Shown here: positions 35,801-42,932 of the stretch, one piece after another | How the letters are laid out: each line of letters begins with the position of its first letter | How positions within the stretch are numbered: the first letter of the stretch is position 1 | Assembly (NCBI GenBank): GCA_021648025.1 | Contig: JAKITO010000005.1 | Span: 62,001 to 126,000, forward strand | Direction: 5' to 3' | Source: Paracoccaceae bacterium | GTDB lineage: Bacteria > Pseudomonadota > Alphaproteobacteria > Rhodobacterales > Rhodobacteraceae | DNA length: 64,000 nt | Made by a program: the position numbers and the translations under genes | The notes under the pieces: model-generated | What the model was told of the DNA's origin: nothing | Databases searched by the model: none | The model's input: the letters and a program-made list of their open reading frames with translations, nothing else

Positions 35801-36430
35801 TTTGATCGCCGTTCGCAGTCGGACGTTGGTTTGCAGGATTTTACCACGCTGTTTGCCCCCGGCGGGCTGATTGATGTGTTCTTTAACGAAAACCTGCAAA
35901 AACACGTTGATAAACGTACCCGCCCCTGGACGTTCAAACGGGTGAACAACGTTGATCTCGGTATCTCGGCGGCGGTGCTGCAACAGATGCAATACGCCGA
36001 CGAAATCCGCGCGGCGTTTTTTGCCAATGGCCCCAACCCGGCGGTGCAATTTCAGATCACCCCCGAGGCGCTGGACCCCAAGGCCAAGTCCGTCCTGCTT
36101 GAAATTGACGGCCAGCAGGTTGAATATTCGCACCGTTCGGGCGCGCCGACGCCGTCGGCTGTAACCTGGCCCGGGTCGATTGGGCTGGCCCGGGTGACCC
36201 TGTTGAAGAAAAAGAAAGGGCTTGAGAATGTCATGTCCCGCGATGGGTCATGGGGATGGTTCCGGCTGTTGGATGCGGCACAGGTGCGCCGGACCAATAC
36301 GTCAGATCGCAAGCGGGTGATCTTTAACATCGGCGGGCGGGTGGCGATTTTCCAACTGTTGTCCAAGTCGTCGGTCAACGCATTTGCCCTGCCTGCCCTG
36401 GACAAATTCAGATGTCCAAAGGCGATGTAA
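32861..36430 (+). CDS. tssM: T6SS membrane core protein TssM (IcmF)
   Basis: A 1189-residue TssM. Two N-terminal helices (about 10-35 and 48-67) precede a cytoplasmic domain with Walker A GPPGAGKTT (about 131-139) and the DTAGRY Walker B-like motif. A third helix (about 447-468) leads into the large periplasmic part, which ends in the conserved C-terminal domain (WPGSIGLARVTLL, WGWFRLLDAAQVRR). With TssL it spans the envelope. The Walker motif is intact, so ATP binding is likely. Length and domains are standard. Its stop overlaps the tagF start (TAATG). Confidence 0.97.
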   Translation: MIRRYIFPLFKSIYFILILVASILSACTWYFAPLIGSETWRPFDSVSSRVITISVIWTFFILLMIFIFWRRRRRDKAMTDDIAESVDTSEDDVFAEELGELRGKFKTAMAELKKSKNGRRHLSELPWYVMIGPPGAGKTTAIVNSGLQFPLADKLGKAAIGGVGGTRNCDWWFTNNAVLIDTAGRYTTQESDAEGDNSAWLGFLGLLKKYRKRQPINGAMVAISLSDLLLQDELTQKNHAQAIRRRLNELREKLGVRFPVYVLFTKADLIAGFSEFYDNLGKEDREQVWGFTLPLDKKKGELSSVAAFDQEFALLLGQLNAQLLERMQSETDHQRRALVAGFPAQVAAMRSVAKEFLNEVFQDNKFEKRHMLRGIYFTSGTQEGTPIDRLMLGMAQTFGIGRQAIGTGQGTGRSFFLTRLFESVIFPEAGLVSSDDKVERRYRWTRRLAIAATVLVAFITGTLWTISFLENSDLIEQAQEQVEEYQEAAVTLPPSPVGDTDLPPVIAALNKLRDLPGNPVLNDPAPARGMTYGLYQGEVIGTQVAQTYRAALNQRFLPRLLLRLEEQISSNINNPDMLYETLKIYLMLGLQGPMNADLVKEWMLVDWSLAYAGLTRSELRDDLDDHLNALLSQPMQEISLNGPMVERVQDILSELPLAQRVYTGIINSTAATSLPKWRISTAAGPAVKRVMVRSSGKQLNDGVEGIYTYAGFNDVFLLEAVSVAERVQNESWVLGPRGEAEQTDAALLALSRDVLDLYYTDFISRYDTVLGDVDIKPMESVSHAVEVTNVLSGPTSPIVNLLTEIARETKLTEDRSAVDSEALQGGASQLARLEARSTLSLQGQILLDALAGTALGSSGEVQKAPGAFVEERFQWLHELVDRPEGQPSQLDGLIGILNEVYRELSNLAFSGVSSGGEEGLALAQLNQLAGRMDGPVQRWVSQITTGSSDIQATGTRASINSRWQSTVLPVCEQALTNRYPFDRRSQSDVGLQDFTTLFAPGGLIDVFFNENLQKHVDKRTRPWTFKRVNNVDLGISAAVLQQMQYADEIRAAFFANGPNPAVQFQITPEALDPKAKSVLLEIDGQQVEYSHRSGAPTPSAVTWPGSIGLARVTLLKKKKGLENVMSRDGSWGWFRLLDAAQVRRTNTSDRKRVIFNIGGRVAIFQLLSKSSVNAFALPALDKFRCPKAM

Positions 36431-37110
36431 TGACACAGGGGTTTGGCGCATTCGGCAAAATGCCATCGGTCGGAGATTTCTTTCGGATCAATGTGCCTGC
36501 GGGGTTTGTCGCCGCCTGGGACGCTTGGATTCAAAACGGAATGCTGGCGGCGCAAGGCGCGCTTGGCGGTGACTGGGACGCACACTATATGTCCGCGCCA
36601 ATCTGGCGGTTTTGCCTGTCTCCGGGGCTGGCCGGGCCGCAAAAGGTGATGGGTGTCCTGATGCCATCGGTGGACCGGGTTGGGCGTCGGTTTCCGTTGA
36701 CCCTGATGGCACCGTTGCAGACACCGGGGCCTGCGCAACTCGACCATTTCAGCGAAGAGGCGCTGTTCATGCGGCTGGAAGACCTGGCGCTGGATGCCTT
36801 GGATGACACGATGACCAGGGAAGGGTTTGAGGCCGGGCTGGCCAGGATTCCCGCCCCTGATATGCGTCCGAACACCCCGTTGCGCGGCGCCGGGAGGAGC
36901 CTTGTTCTGACGCCGGCGGTCAAGGATGGCCTGCTGCCCGATCTTGCGGCCGGACTGTTGGCCGGGCGGTTTGAAAACCCGTCACTGTGGAGTGCTGTGG
37001 TCAATGAAATTCCAAGGCTGATCGTATGCGAGGGCCTGCCGCAAGGGCCCGATATGCTGGGCCTGTTCAATCTGAGCGCACCCATCTGGAGCGAGGCGCA
37101 ACCGCTGTGA
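36430..37110 (+). CDS. tagF: T6SS post-translational regulator TagF (ImpM family)
   Basis: A 226-residue TagF. The N-terminus MTQGFGAFGKMPSVGDFFRI is the family signature. Later come WRFCLSPGLAGPQKVMGVLM with SVDRVGRRFPLTL. The start at 36430 is chosen because it overlaps the tssM stop and gives the canonical N-terminus; an in-frame ATG 18 bases earlier is less likely. In Pseudomonas and Agrobacterium TagF represses T6SS firing at the post-translational level. The next gene is the phosphatase. Confidence 0.94.
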   Translation: MTQGFGAFGKMPSVGDFFRINVPAGFVAAWDAWIQNGMLAAQGALGGDWDAHYMSAPIWRFCLSPGLAGPQKVMGVLMPSVDRVGRRFPLTLMAPLQTPGPAQLDHFSEEALFMRLEDLALDALDDTMTREGFEAGLARIPAPDMRPNTPLRGAGRSLVLTPAVKDGLLPDLAAGLLAGRFENPSLWSAVVNEIPRLIVCEGLPQGPDMLGLFNLSAPIWSEAQPL

Positions 37111-37120
37111 GTATTTTGTT

Positions 37121-37843
37121 ATGAACACCTGGACACCCTATCGTTACAACGCCAAAACCCACGTTGGCCATAAACGCAAAATCAACGAGGATGCGATCCT
37201 TGCGCTGCCGGAACAGGATATATGGGTGGTTTCGGACGGCATGGGTGGCCATGAGGCCGGTGATTATGCCAGCCGCCTGATCACAGATTCGATTGCCACA
37301 ATCCCCCTTGGCCTTGATCCCAACGCACGGATGCACGCGCTGCGCGACGCGGTTCAGGTGGCGCACCAGGTGATCGTGCAAGAGGCCGAAGCAAGGGGCC
37401 GCGGGGTGATTGGGGCCACTGTGGTGGCACTGATGTTGGCAAACGGGCACTTTGTGACGATCTGGGCCGGAGACAGCCGGGTTTACCGTCTGCGCAACGG
37501 GGTGATCGAGATGATCACAACCGACCATTCAGCGGTGGCCGAATTTGTATTGTCCGGCAAGATGTCCTGGGACGAGGCCGAGCAGCACCCGCAATCCAAC
37601 GCGATCACCCGCGCGGTCGGAGTCGGGGATGAGCTTGAACTGGACAAGGTCAGCGGAGAGGCCCTGTCGGGGGACCGGTTTTTGGTCTGCTCGGACGGGA
37701 TTACCAAATACGCGACATTTGCGATATTGCAGGATACGTTGGTAAATTATCCGATTGAAACGGTGTCAGACCGCCTGATCCAGATCGCTCTGGCTGGCGG
37801 CGGGGCAGACAATATTTCGGTGATCGTAGTGGATGTTATGTAG
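37121..37843 (+). CDS. pppA: T6SS PP2C-type protein phosphatase PppA
   Basis: A 240-residue PPM/PP2C Ser/Thr phosphatase. The metal-binding motifs are intact: RKINEDAIL (about 23-31), SDGMGGHEAGDYAS, WAGDSRVYRLRNG, VCSDGIT and GGGADNISVIVV. It should remove phosphates put on by PpkA, for example on the FHA protein, and so turn firing down. It is 10 bases after tagF and last in the main plus-strand run. Confidence 0.95.
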   Translation: MNTWTPYRYNAKTHVGHKRKINEDAILALPEQDIWVVSDGMGGHEAGDYASRLITDSIATIPLGLDPNARMHALRDAVQVAHQVIVQEAEARGRGVIGATVVALMLANGHFVTIWAGDSRVYRLRNGVIEMITTDHSAVAEFVLSGKMSWDEAEQHPQSNAITRAVGVGDELELDKVSGEALSGDRFLVCSDGITKYATFAILQDTLVNYPIETVSDRLIQIALAGGGADNISVIVVDVM

Positions 37844-37878
37844 GGCGCGTTTTTCCTACCCTTGTCGGTGTTGTCGCG

Positions 37879-38724
37879 TTACAGCCGACCTTCGGCCAAC
37901 CATGTATCCAGCTTCTTGCGGCTGACTTCGAAATGCATGCTGTCTTCGCGGCTGAACCCGGCCCCCCAGACCCAGCCTTCTTCACGAAAGAAATCGGCCA
38001 GGATAATCAGGCCCAGTTGGGTTTTCCCATCGGTGAAATTATCCAGAACCCCGTCGATGTTCAGATCCACCGCCATGCCGAAACTATGGGTTGAAATCCG
38101 GTTGTTCGATCCTCTGATCTGACGGACGCATAGTGACCCTGAGGTGTTTATCCGGTCATAAAGATCCGGGTCGGCACGCTTTACGCTGTCAAACACCCGC
38201 GCCAGAGATTCAGCGGCCGGCGCCAGCATGTTCACGCGAATCGGCCCGACATCCTGCAAAACCAGTTTGGCAGCCAAAGATTCATTGGTCATCCCCTGGC
38301 AATCATCCGAAAGGGTTTCACGCGGGCGCCCAAGTTTCTGTTCCATGTATTTCGGCGACGAAACCACCAGCCCCTGGTTCACATTTCTCCGGCCTGCGAT
38401 TAACGTCACCTGCGCGTAGGCATCAATGATATTGTTTGGACCGGTGCCGCGAAGAATGGCGTCTTCGGCATCAAGGTCCGACACCGGTGCCGACCCCGCC
38501 CCCGCCCCACCAACCGGCAGGCCAGCAACCTCGTTTTGCAACGCACCCAGGCGAATTTGCAGGTCCTCGACCTGCTGACGCAGAATCTCGATCTCGATGC
38601 GCGCGCCGGAATCGATGCCAGAGCCCTGAAATTCATCATCCAGTATGAAATACCGAATGCTGAACCAGAGGACCGGGGCCAGAACCACGGCCACGGCGAT
38701 GATGATTGCCGGTAAGAATCGCAT
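37879..38724 (-). CDS. Membrane-anchored M15-type (VanY-like) peptidoglycan peptidase, TagX-like
   Basis: A 281-residue protein. An N-terminal helix (about 5-27) anchors it, a short coiled coil (about 42-68) follows, and the catalytic domain covers about 140-275. Zinc ligands of the M15/VanY family are visible: H213 and D220 in STHSFGMAVDLN, and H264 in DSMHFEV. It should cut peptide bonds in peptidoglycan from the periplasmic side. The T6SS-linked Acinetobacter peptidoglycan hydrolase TagX is a precedent, which suggests this one opens the wall for the secretion channel. It is convergent with pppA and divergent from the OmpA gene. Confidence 0.82.
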   Translation of the reverse strand: MRFLPAIIIAVAVVLAPVLWFSIRYFILDDEFQGSGIDSGARIEIEILRQQVEDLQIRLGALQNEVAGLPVGGAGAGSAPVSDLDAEDAILRGTGPNNIIDAYAQVTLIAGRRNVNQGLVVSSPKYMEQKLGRPRETLSDDCQGMTNESLAAKLVLQDVGPIRVNMLAPAAESLARVFDSVKRADPDLYDRINTSGSLCVRQIRGSNNRISTHSFGMAVDLNIDGVLDNFTDGKTQLGLIILADFFREEGWVWGAGFSREDSMHFEVSRKKLDTWLAEGRL

Positions 38725-38911
38725 AAATTATCCCAGTTTGATCAAACAACAGCCTGCTTGCCGATTGTTAGTAACCACTTTTTGATCCCAAGTCTTATGG
38801 TTTATTGAAGTTTCAGTGTCTAAATTCCGGCGCAAATACGTTGTAGGGAAAGCCGTCGTGGTGTAGGGTTCGCCTGCGACTTCATTTAAACATTAGAGGG
38901 AAGGTGCCACC

Positions 38912-39502
38912 ATGGTACGTCTCAATTTTTTTATATCTACTTTGATCATTGCCGGGTTCGCCCTGGCGTCACCTGCTGTGGTTTCGGCCCAATCGACAAC
39001 CGATATGACGGCAGAAGACATTACCAACGCCTTCAAAAAGCAAAAGACCCGTGGATTGGTGATCGTTCCATCCAATCAGCCCGCCACTGCCACCACCACA
39101 GCCGCGGCCGAGCCATCGGAAGAAAGCCCGACAACGGCCGTGACCACCTATGCTGCCGTCGAAAGGGCCGATCAGGTCAATATCCAGATTTCGTTCGATT
39201 TTGATTCGGCGGCTCTGCGTGAGGACCAAAAACCCAAGCTGGCGTCACTGTGCCAGGCGATGAAATCGGTTGACGTCGCGGTGTTTCAGATCATCGGTCA
39301 CACCGACAGTTCCGGCAAAGCGTCTTATAATGAACGCCTTTCCCTGCTGCGCGCACAAGAGGTCAAGCATCATCTGGTATCGTCCTGCGGTATCGAAGGT
39401 ACGCGGCTTCAGGCGGTTGGTATGGGCGAAAGCGCCCCGTTCGACACTTCTGATCCTCGCGGCGACGTCAATCGCAGGGTTGAATTTCAGGCGCTGGGCT
39501 AG
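38912..39502 (+). CDS. Exported OmpA-family protein linked to PpkA
   Basis: A 196-residue exported protein. A signal peptide (about 1-26, ending VVSAQS) is followed by a Thr/Ala/Pro-rich spacer and a C-terminal OmpA domain (about 88-196) with ISFDFDSAALREDQKPKLA, IGHTDSSGKASYNERLSLLR and VNRRVEFQALG. It starts at ATG 38912 after GGGAAGG. The gene stands 46 bases before ppkA and probably shares its transcript. A role as the wall-bound sensor or scaffold of the kinase is an inference. Confidence 0.9.
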   Translation: MVRLNFFISTLIIAGFALASPAVVSAQSTTDMTAEDITNAFKKQKTRGLVIVPSNQPATATTTAAAEPSEESPTTAVTTYAAVERADQVNIQISFDFDSAALREDQKPKLASLCQAMKSVDVAVFQIIGHTDSSGKASYNERLSLLRAQEVKHHLVSSCGIEGTRLQAVGMGESAPFDTSDPRGDVNRRVEFQALG

Positions 39503-39548
39503 GGCCTGAACGCGGTCCAGAAAACAGCCGGAAATTTGAAAGATCGCC

Positions 39549-41786
39549 ATGCTTGAATCCCGCCCCAGTGACGCGTTTCAACCTGGCGATCTGTTAAACA
39601 ATACCTACCGCATCGAAGGTTTGCTGGGGCGCGGTGGCACGTCTGATGTCTATAAGGCACGCAGCGATATTTCTGGTCGTCTGGCCGCCCTGAAGGTTTT
39701 GAAGGCCGAATTTTCCGGCAACGAAGACTTTCTTGTTCTGCTGACCCGCGAAGAAGAAATGCGCGAGATCCGGCATGACGCCGTGGTTCGGTATTCCGAG
39801 AACCACCGCTCGCCGGACGGGCATGTCTATCTGGTGATGGACTATATCGAGGGTCCCGGCCTTGATAAGAAACTGAAACAAGGGCCGATGTCGGTCGACG
39901 ATCTTTTGATTGTTGCCCGTCGCGTCACCGAAGGGTTGCAGGCGGCACATGCCCGCAACATCGTGCATCGTGATCTTTCGCCGGACAATATCATCCTAGA
40001 GAACGGGGACCCGGCCAAGGCGGTAATTATTGATTTCGGCATCGCCAAAGATACCAACCCGGGTGCGCAGACCATTGTCGGCAATGAATTTGCCGGCAAA
40101 TACGCCTATGCCGCACCCGAACAGCTTAGCGGCCAGACCGATAAACGCTCGGACATCTATTCCCTTGGGGCGCTGCTTTTGGCCAATTTTCGGGGTGCGG
40201 CACCCAAGGCCGGCAATAACCCGATGGAGGTGGTCGAGAACAAGGGCAAGCCGCTGGATACAGTGGGTGTTCCTGAGCCTCTCAAATCACTGATTGATCG
40301 GATGTCCGCCCCGGTTCCGGATGCGCGACTGCAAAGCGCCGAAGCAGTTCTGGCATTTCTCAAGGCACCGGAAATTGGACCGGGAAAGCCAACCAGCGAC
40401 ACCCTGGATCAGGGCATTGACCCTGATGCCACGGTGATTGTCCCGGTAAGAAAACCACCTTTGTCCAAACCTAAGCCGACGCCCAAACCCGTGCCCAAAC
40501 CCGTGCCCAAACCCAAACCCGCACCCAAACCCGCACCCAAACCCAAACCTGCGCCCACGCCTGAACCGAAAAAGTCCAAAGGCGGATTAATCGCCGTTAT
40601 GTTGGTCCTTGTTTTGGGGGCCGGGGGGGCGGCTGGGTATTTTACCGGGGCGTTCCATAGTCTTCTGGGCCCGCAATACCCTGCCGCCGATCCCTATACT
40701 CTTATTGTCAGCGATTCTGCCGATGGCCCGCCTCAGGCGACTGGCTATGTCCCGTCTGAACAAATCTTGGGTGGCCTAGTTGGGTTGATTGAACAACGCG
40801 GCGGCGTTGCAGAGTTGACCCTTGCATCAGGTGACATTGCAGAAAGTTGGGGCACTGATGTGCTGGCAACTCTGGCGCCCTTGGAGGCATTGGATGAATG
40901 GCGGCTGATCATCAAGGGCAATGATGCACAGCTGACCGGCTCAACCACCAAAAAGGTGGTTCAATCCCAGGTGATGGCGGCCTTCCCCAATGGGCTTCCT
41001 GGTGGCCTTAAGGGCAATGCCCAGATCACCTTGCGCGATGTATTCCTGGCCTCGAACAAACTGACCCCGATTGTCGAATCCTTCGCCGATTGTGGCGTGT
41101 TGCAATTGCCCGGTGCCTCGGCGGTTGGCTATGGGCCGGAAACGCCGGTGTTTGTGAAAGGGCGTGTGGCGAAAACCTCAACCCGGGTCGGATTGTTTGA
41201 TGCCCTGCGCAAAGTGGTCGGCGAACGGCGGGTCGTTCTGGATTTGGAGGTTTTGAATCCTTACCTCTGTCTGATCGAAAGCCATCTGCCAAAGGCTCCG
41301 CTTGGCGGGGTCAAGGTGGTTTACCGCGACGGAGATATGGATGAACTGAACCCGTCCGGGCGATTTTTTGTTGGCGAAAACCCTGTGGTCGACCTGATTT
41401 TGCCTACGGAAATGACCGGCGGCTATCTGACCGTTTCGATTTTGGACGTTTCGGGCAAAGTTTATCACCTGCTGCCTAACATCAACCGACAGGGCAACGA
41501 CATTGCAACCTTGCGCAATGGCCAAACCGGGCCGGTGAAAGTCCGTGTGACAGATAGCCAATTCAAACCGCAACAAAACGGAGCGTTGGTGTTCCGGGTT
41601 GATGAAAGCACTTTGGGTAAGAGTAAGATAGTTGTTGTCCACTCCTCCAAGCCTTTGTTCGGCGGGCTGCGCCCCAGAGAGGAATCAGCCGAGGGTTATG
41701 CCCGCGCCTTGCAGGAAAATGCCGAGTCCGATACCGGCAGCATTCAGTCACTGGATAGTCGGATACTGATCACAACCAACCGCTAG
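39549..41786 (+). CDS. ppkA: T6SS Ser/Thr protein kinase PpkA with DUF4384-like periplasmic part
   Basis: A 745-residue transmembrane kinase. The kinase domain (about 15-275) has the Gly loop GRGGTSDVYKA, the catalytic Lys in AALKVLK, HRDLSPDNIIL, IDFGIAKD and AAPEQL. A Pro/Lys-rich linker (about 305-342) precedes a single helix (about 344-366). The periplasmic part has small alpha/beta repeats and a DUF4384-like domain (about 590-710, PVVDLILPTEMTGGYLTVSI) similar in layout to the TonB-like protein at 6.7-8.3 kb. It should phosphorylate the FHA protein in response to an envelope cue and be opposed by PppA. Confidence 0.93.
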   Translation: MLESRPSDAFQPGDLLNNTYRIEGLLGRGGTSDVYKARSDISGRLAALKVLKAEFSGNEDFLVLLTREEEMREIRHDAVVRYSENHRSPDGHVYLVMDYIEGPGLDKKLKQGPMSVDDLLIVARRVTEGLQAAHARNIVHRDLSPDNIILENGDPAKAVIIDFGIAKDTNPGAQTIVGNEFAGKYAYAAPEQLSGQTDKRSDIYSLGALLLANFRGAAPKAGNNPMEVVENKGKPLDTVGVPEPLKSLIDRMSAPVPDARLQSAEAVLAFLKAPEIGPGKPTSDTLDQGIDPDATVIVPVRKPPLSKPKPTPKPVPKPVPKPKPAPKPAPKPKPAPTPEPKKSKGGLIAVMLVLVLGAGGAAGYFTGAFHSLLGPQYPAADPYTLIVSDSADGPPQATGYVPSEQILGGLVGLIEQRGGVAELTLASGDIAESWGTDVLATLAPLEALDEWRLIIKGNDAQLTGSTTKKVVQSQVMAAFPNGLPGGLKGNAQITLRDVFLASNKLTPIVESFADCGVLQLPGASAVGYGPETPVFVKGRVAKTSTRVGLFDALRKVVGERRVVLDLEVLNPYLCLIESHLPKAPLGGVKVVYRDGDMDELNPSGRFFVGENPVVDLILPTEMTGGYLTVSILDVSGKVYHLLPNINRQGNDIATLRNGQTGPVKVRVTDSQFKPQQNGALVFRVDESTLGKSKIVVVHSSKPLFGGLRPREESAEGYARALQENAESDTGSIQSLDSRILITTNR
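40465..40575 (+). repeat. Short tandem Pro-Lys coding repeat in ppkA
   Basis: Iterated CCCAAACCCGTG and CCCAAACCCGCA units code for (KPxP)n between the kinase domain and the membrane helix. The array is prone to slippage, so its length may vary between strains. Confidence 0.8.
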
Positions 41787-41847
41787 CACCTGTCTGACAC
41801 ATGCGCTAACCCCTGCGTAATCCACTACAGCCGAAAAGCTTGCCTCA

Positions 41848-42327
41848 ATGTCACACATCAGCCAAATCAAAATCGACGACAGTAACCTGGCGCCACCAAC
41901 GCCTGAGATCGAACAGGAACGCAAGGTTGCCATGTTCGACCTGCTGGAGCAAAACAGCTTCTCTCTGCCCATCCGCGATGGGCGGACTGCTTTGAATGGC
42001 CCCTATCACCTGAACCTTTCGATCCGCGACAAGCGGCTGGTGTTCGATATTGCCACCGAAGACAGCGCCAAAGCGGCCGAGTTTCATTTATCGCTGGGTC
42101 CGTTCCGGCAAGTGGTCAAGGATTACTTTCAAATCTGCGCCAGCTATTTCGACGCGGTCAAGAACATGCCGCCCAGCCAGATTGAAACTATCGACATGGC
42201 ACGCCGGGGCATTCACGACGAAGGCAGCCGTGTGCTTCGGGAAAGGCTGAACGGGAAGGCCGACGTTGACAAGGACACCGCGCGCCGACTGTTCACCCTG
42301 ATCTGCGTTCTGCATTTCGGAGGTTGA
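41848..42327 (+). CDS. UPF0262 family protein
   Basis: A 159-residue protein of the alphaproteobacterial UPF0262 family, with the segments QERKVAMFDLLEQNSF, GPYHLNLSIRDKRLVFDI and a C-terminal RRLFTLICVLHFGG. No membrane segment is seen and the function is unknown. In related genomes, from memory, it sits between hisD and a low-molecular-weight phosphatase gene. Here the phosphatase follows at 3 bases, but the upstream neighbour is the T6SS kinase. Confidence 0.88.
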   Translation: MSHISQIKIDDSNLAPPTPEIEQERKVAMFDLLEQNSFSLPIRDGRTALNGPYHLNLSIRDKRLVFDIATEDSAKAAEFHLSLGPFRQVVKDYFQICASYFDAVKNMPPSQIETIDMARRGIHDEGSRVLRERLNGKADVDKDTARRLFTLICVLHFGG

Positions 42328-42330
42328 ACG

Positions 42331-42813
42331 GTGAGTGATCTGCCAAACACTTTGCCTGCGGCCCGGCCACAGTCGATCCTGTTTTGTTGCGACCACAATG
42401 CCGTTCGCTCTCCCATGGCCGAGGGTATTATGAAAAAGCTGTATGGCACCGGCACCTATGTGCAGTCGGTCGGGGTGCGCAACGATCTGGAAATTGACGG
42501 GTTTTCCATTGCCGTGTGCAAGGAAATAGGCGTTGAACTGGCCCGCCACCGTTCGCGCTCGTTCGATGAGATGGAGCAATGGGGCGATGATCTAAGCTCT
42601 TTTGATCTGGTGATTTCGCTTTCACCCGCCAGCCAGCGTCGTGCCCTGGAATTAACGCGGTTTTTCCACCTTGATGTAGAATACTGGCCAATCCTGGACC
42701 CCACAGGCCTTGGCGAAACGCGTGAGGACAAGCTGGCAAGTTACCGTCAGGCCCGCGATCAGATTGTCACCCGCTTGACCAATCGGTGGGGTGGCGCGCC
42801 CGAACTTTCTTAG
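42331..42813 (+). CDS. Low-molecular-weight protein tyrosine phosphatase family protein
   Basis: A 160-residue protein with the phosphatase P-loop CDHNAVRS (Cx5R) near residues 15-22, preceded by a hydrophobic strand (SILFCC). The general-acid region IXDPTGLGE is recognisable as ILDPTGLGE (about 114-122). It is also similar to arsenate-reductase-type members of the fold. The start is GTG 42331, 3 bases after the UPF0262 stop. Protein substrates are unknown. In relatives I would expect infA next, but none follows. Confidence 0.87.
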   Translation: MSDLPNTLPAARPQSILFCCDHNAVRSPMAEGIMKKLYGTGTYVQSVGVRNDLEIDGFSIAVCKEIGVELARHRSRSFDEMEQWGDDLSSFDLVISLSPASQRRALELTRFFHLDVEYWPILDPTGLGETREDKLASYRQARDQIVTRLTNRWGGAPELS

Positions 42814-42932
42814 TTCGGACAGTGCAAATCCCGCCAGTTCCGAACACGCAATGTTTGACCCGGAAAACCAGAATTGTTTTGGATTCTGGTCAGAGGCTTC
42901 CCGCATTCCCTCGCCTAAAAACCCTTACCGGA

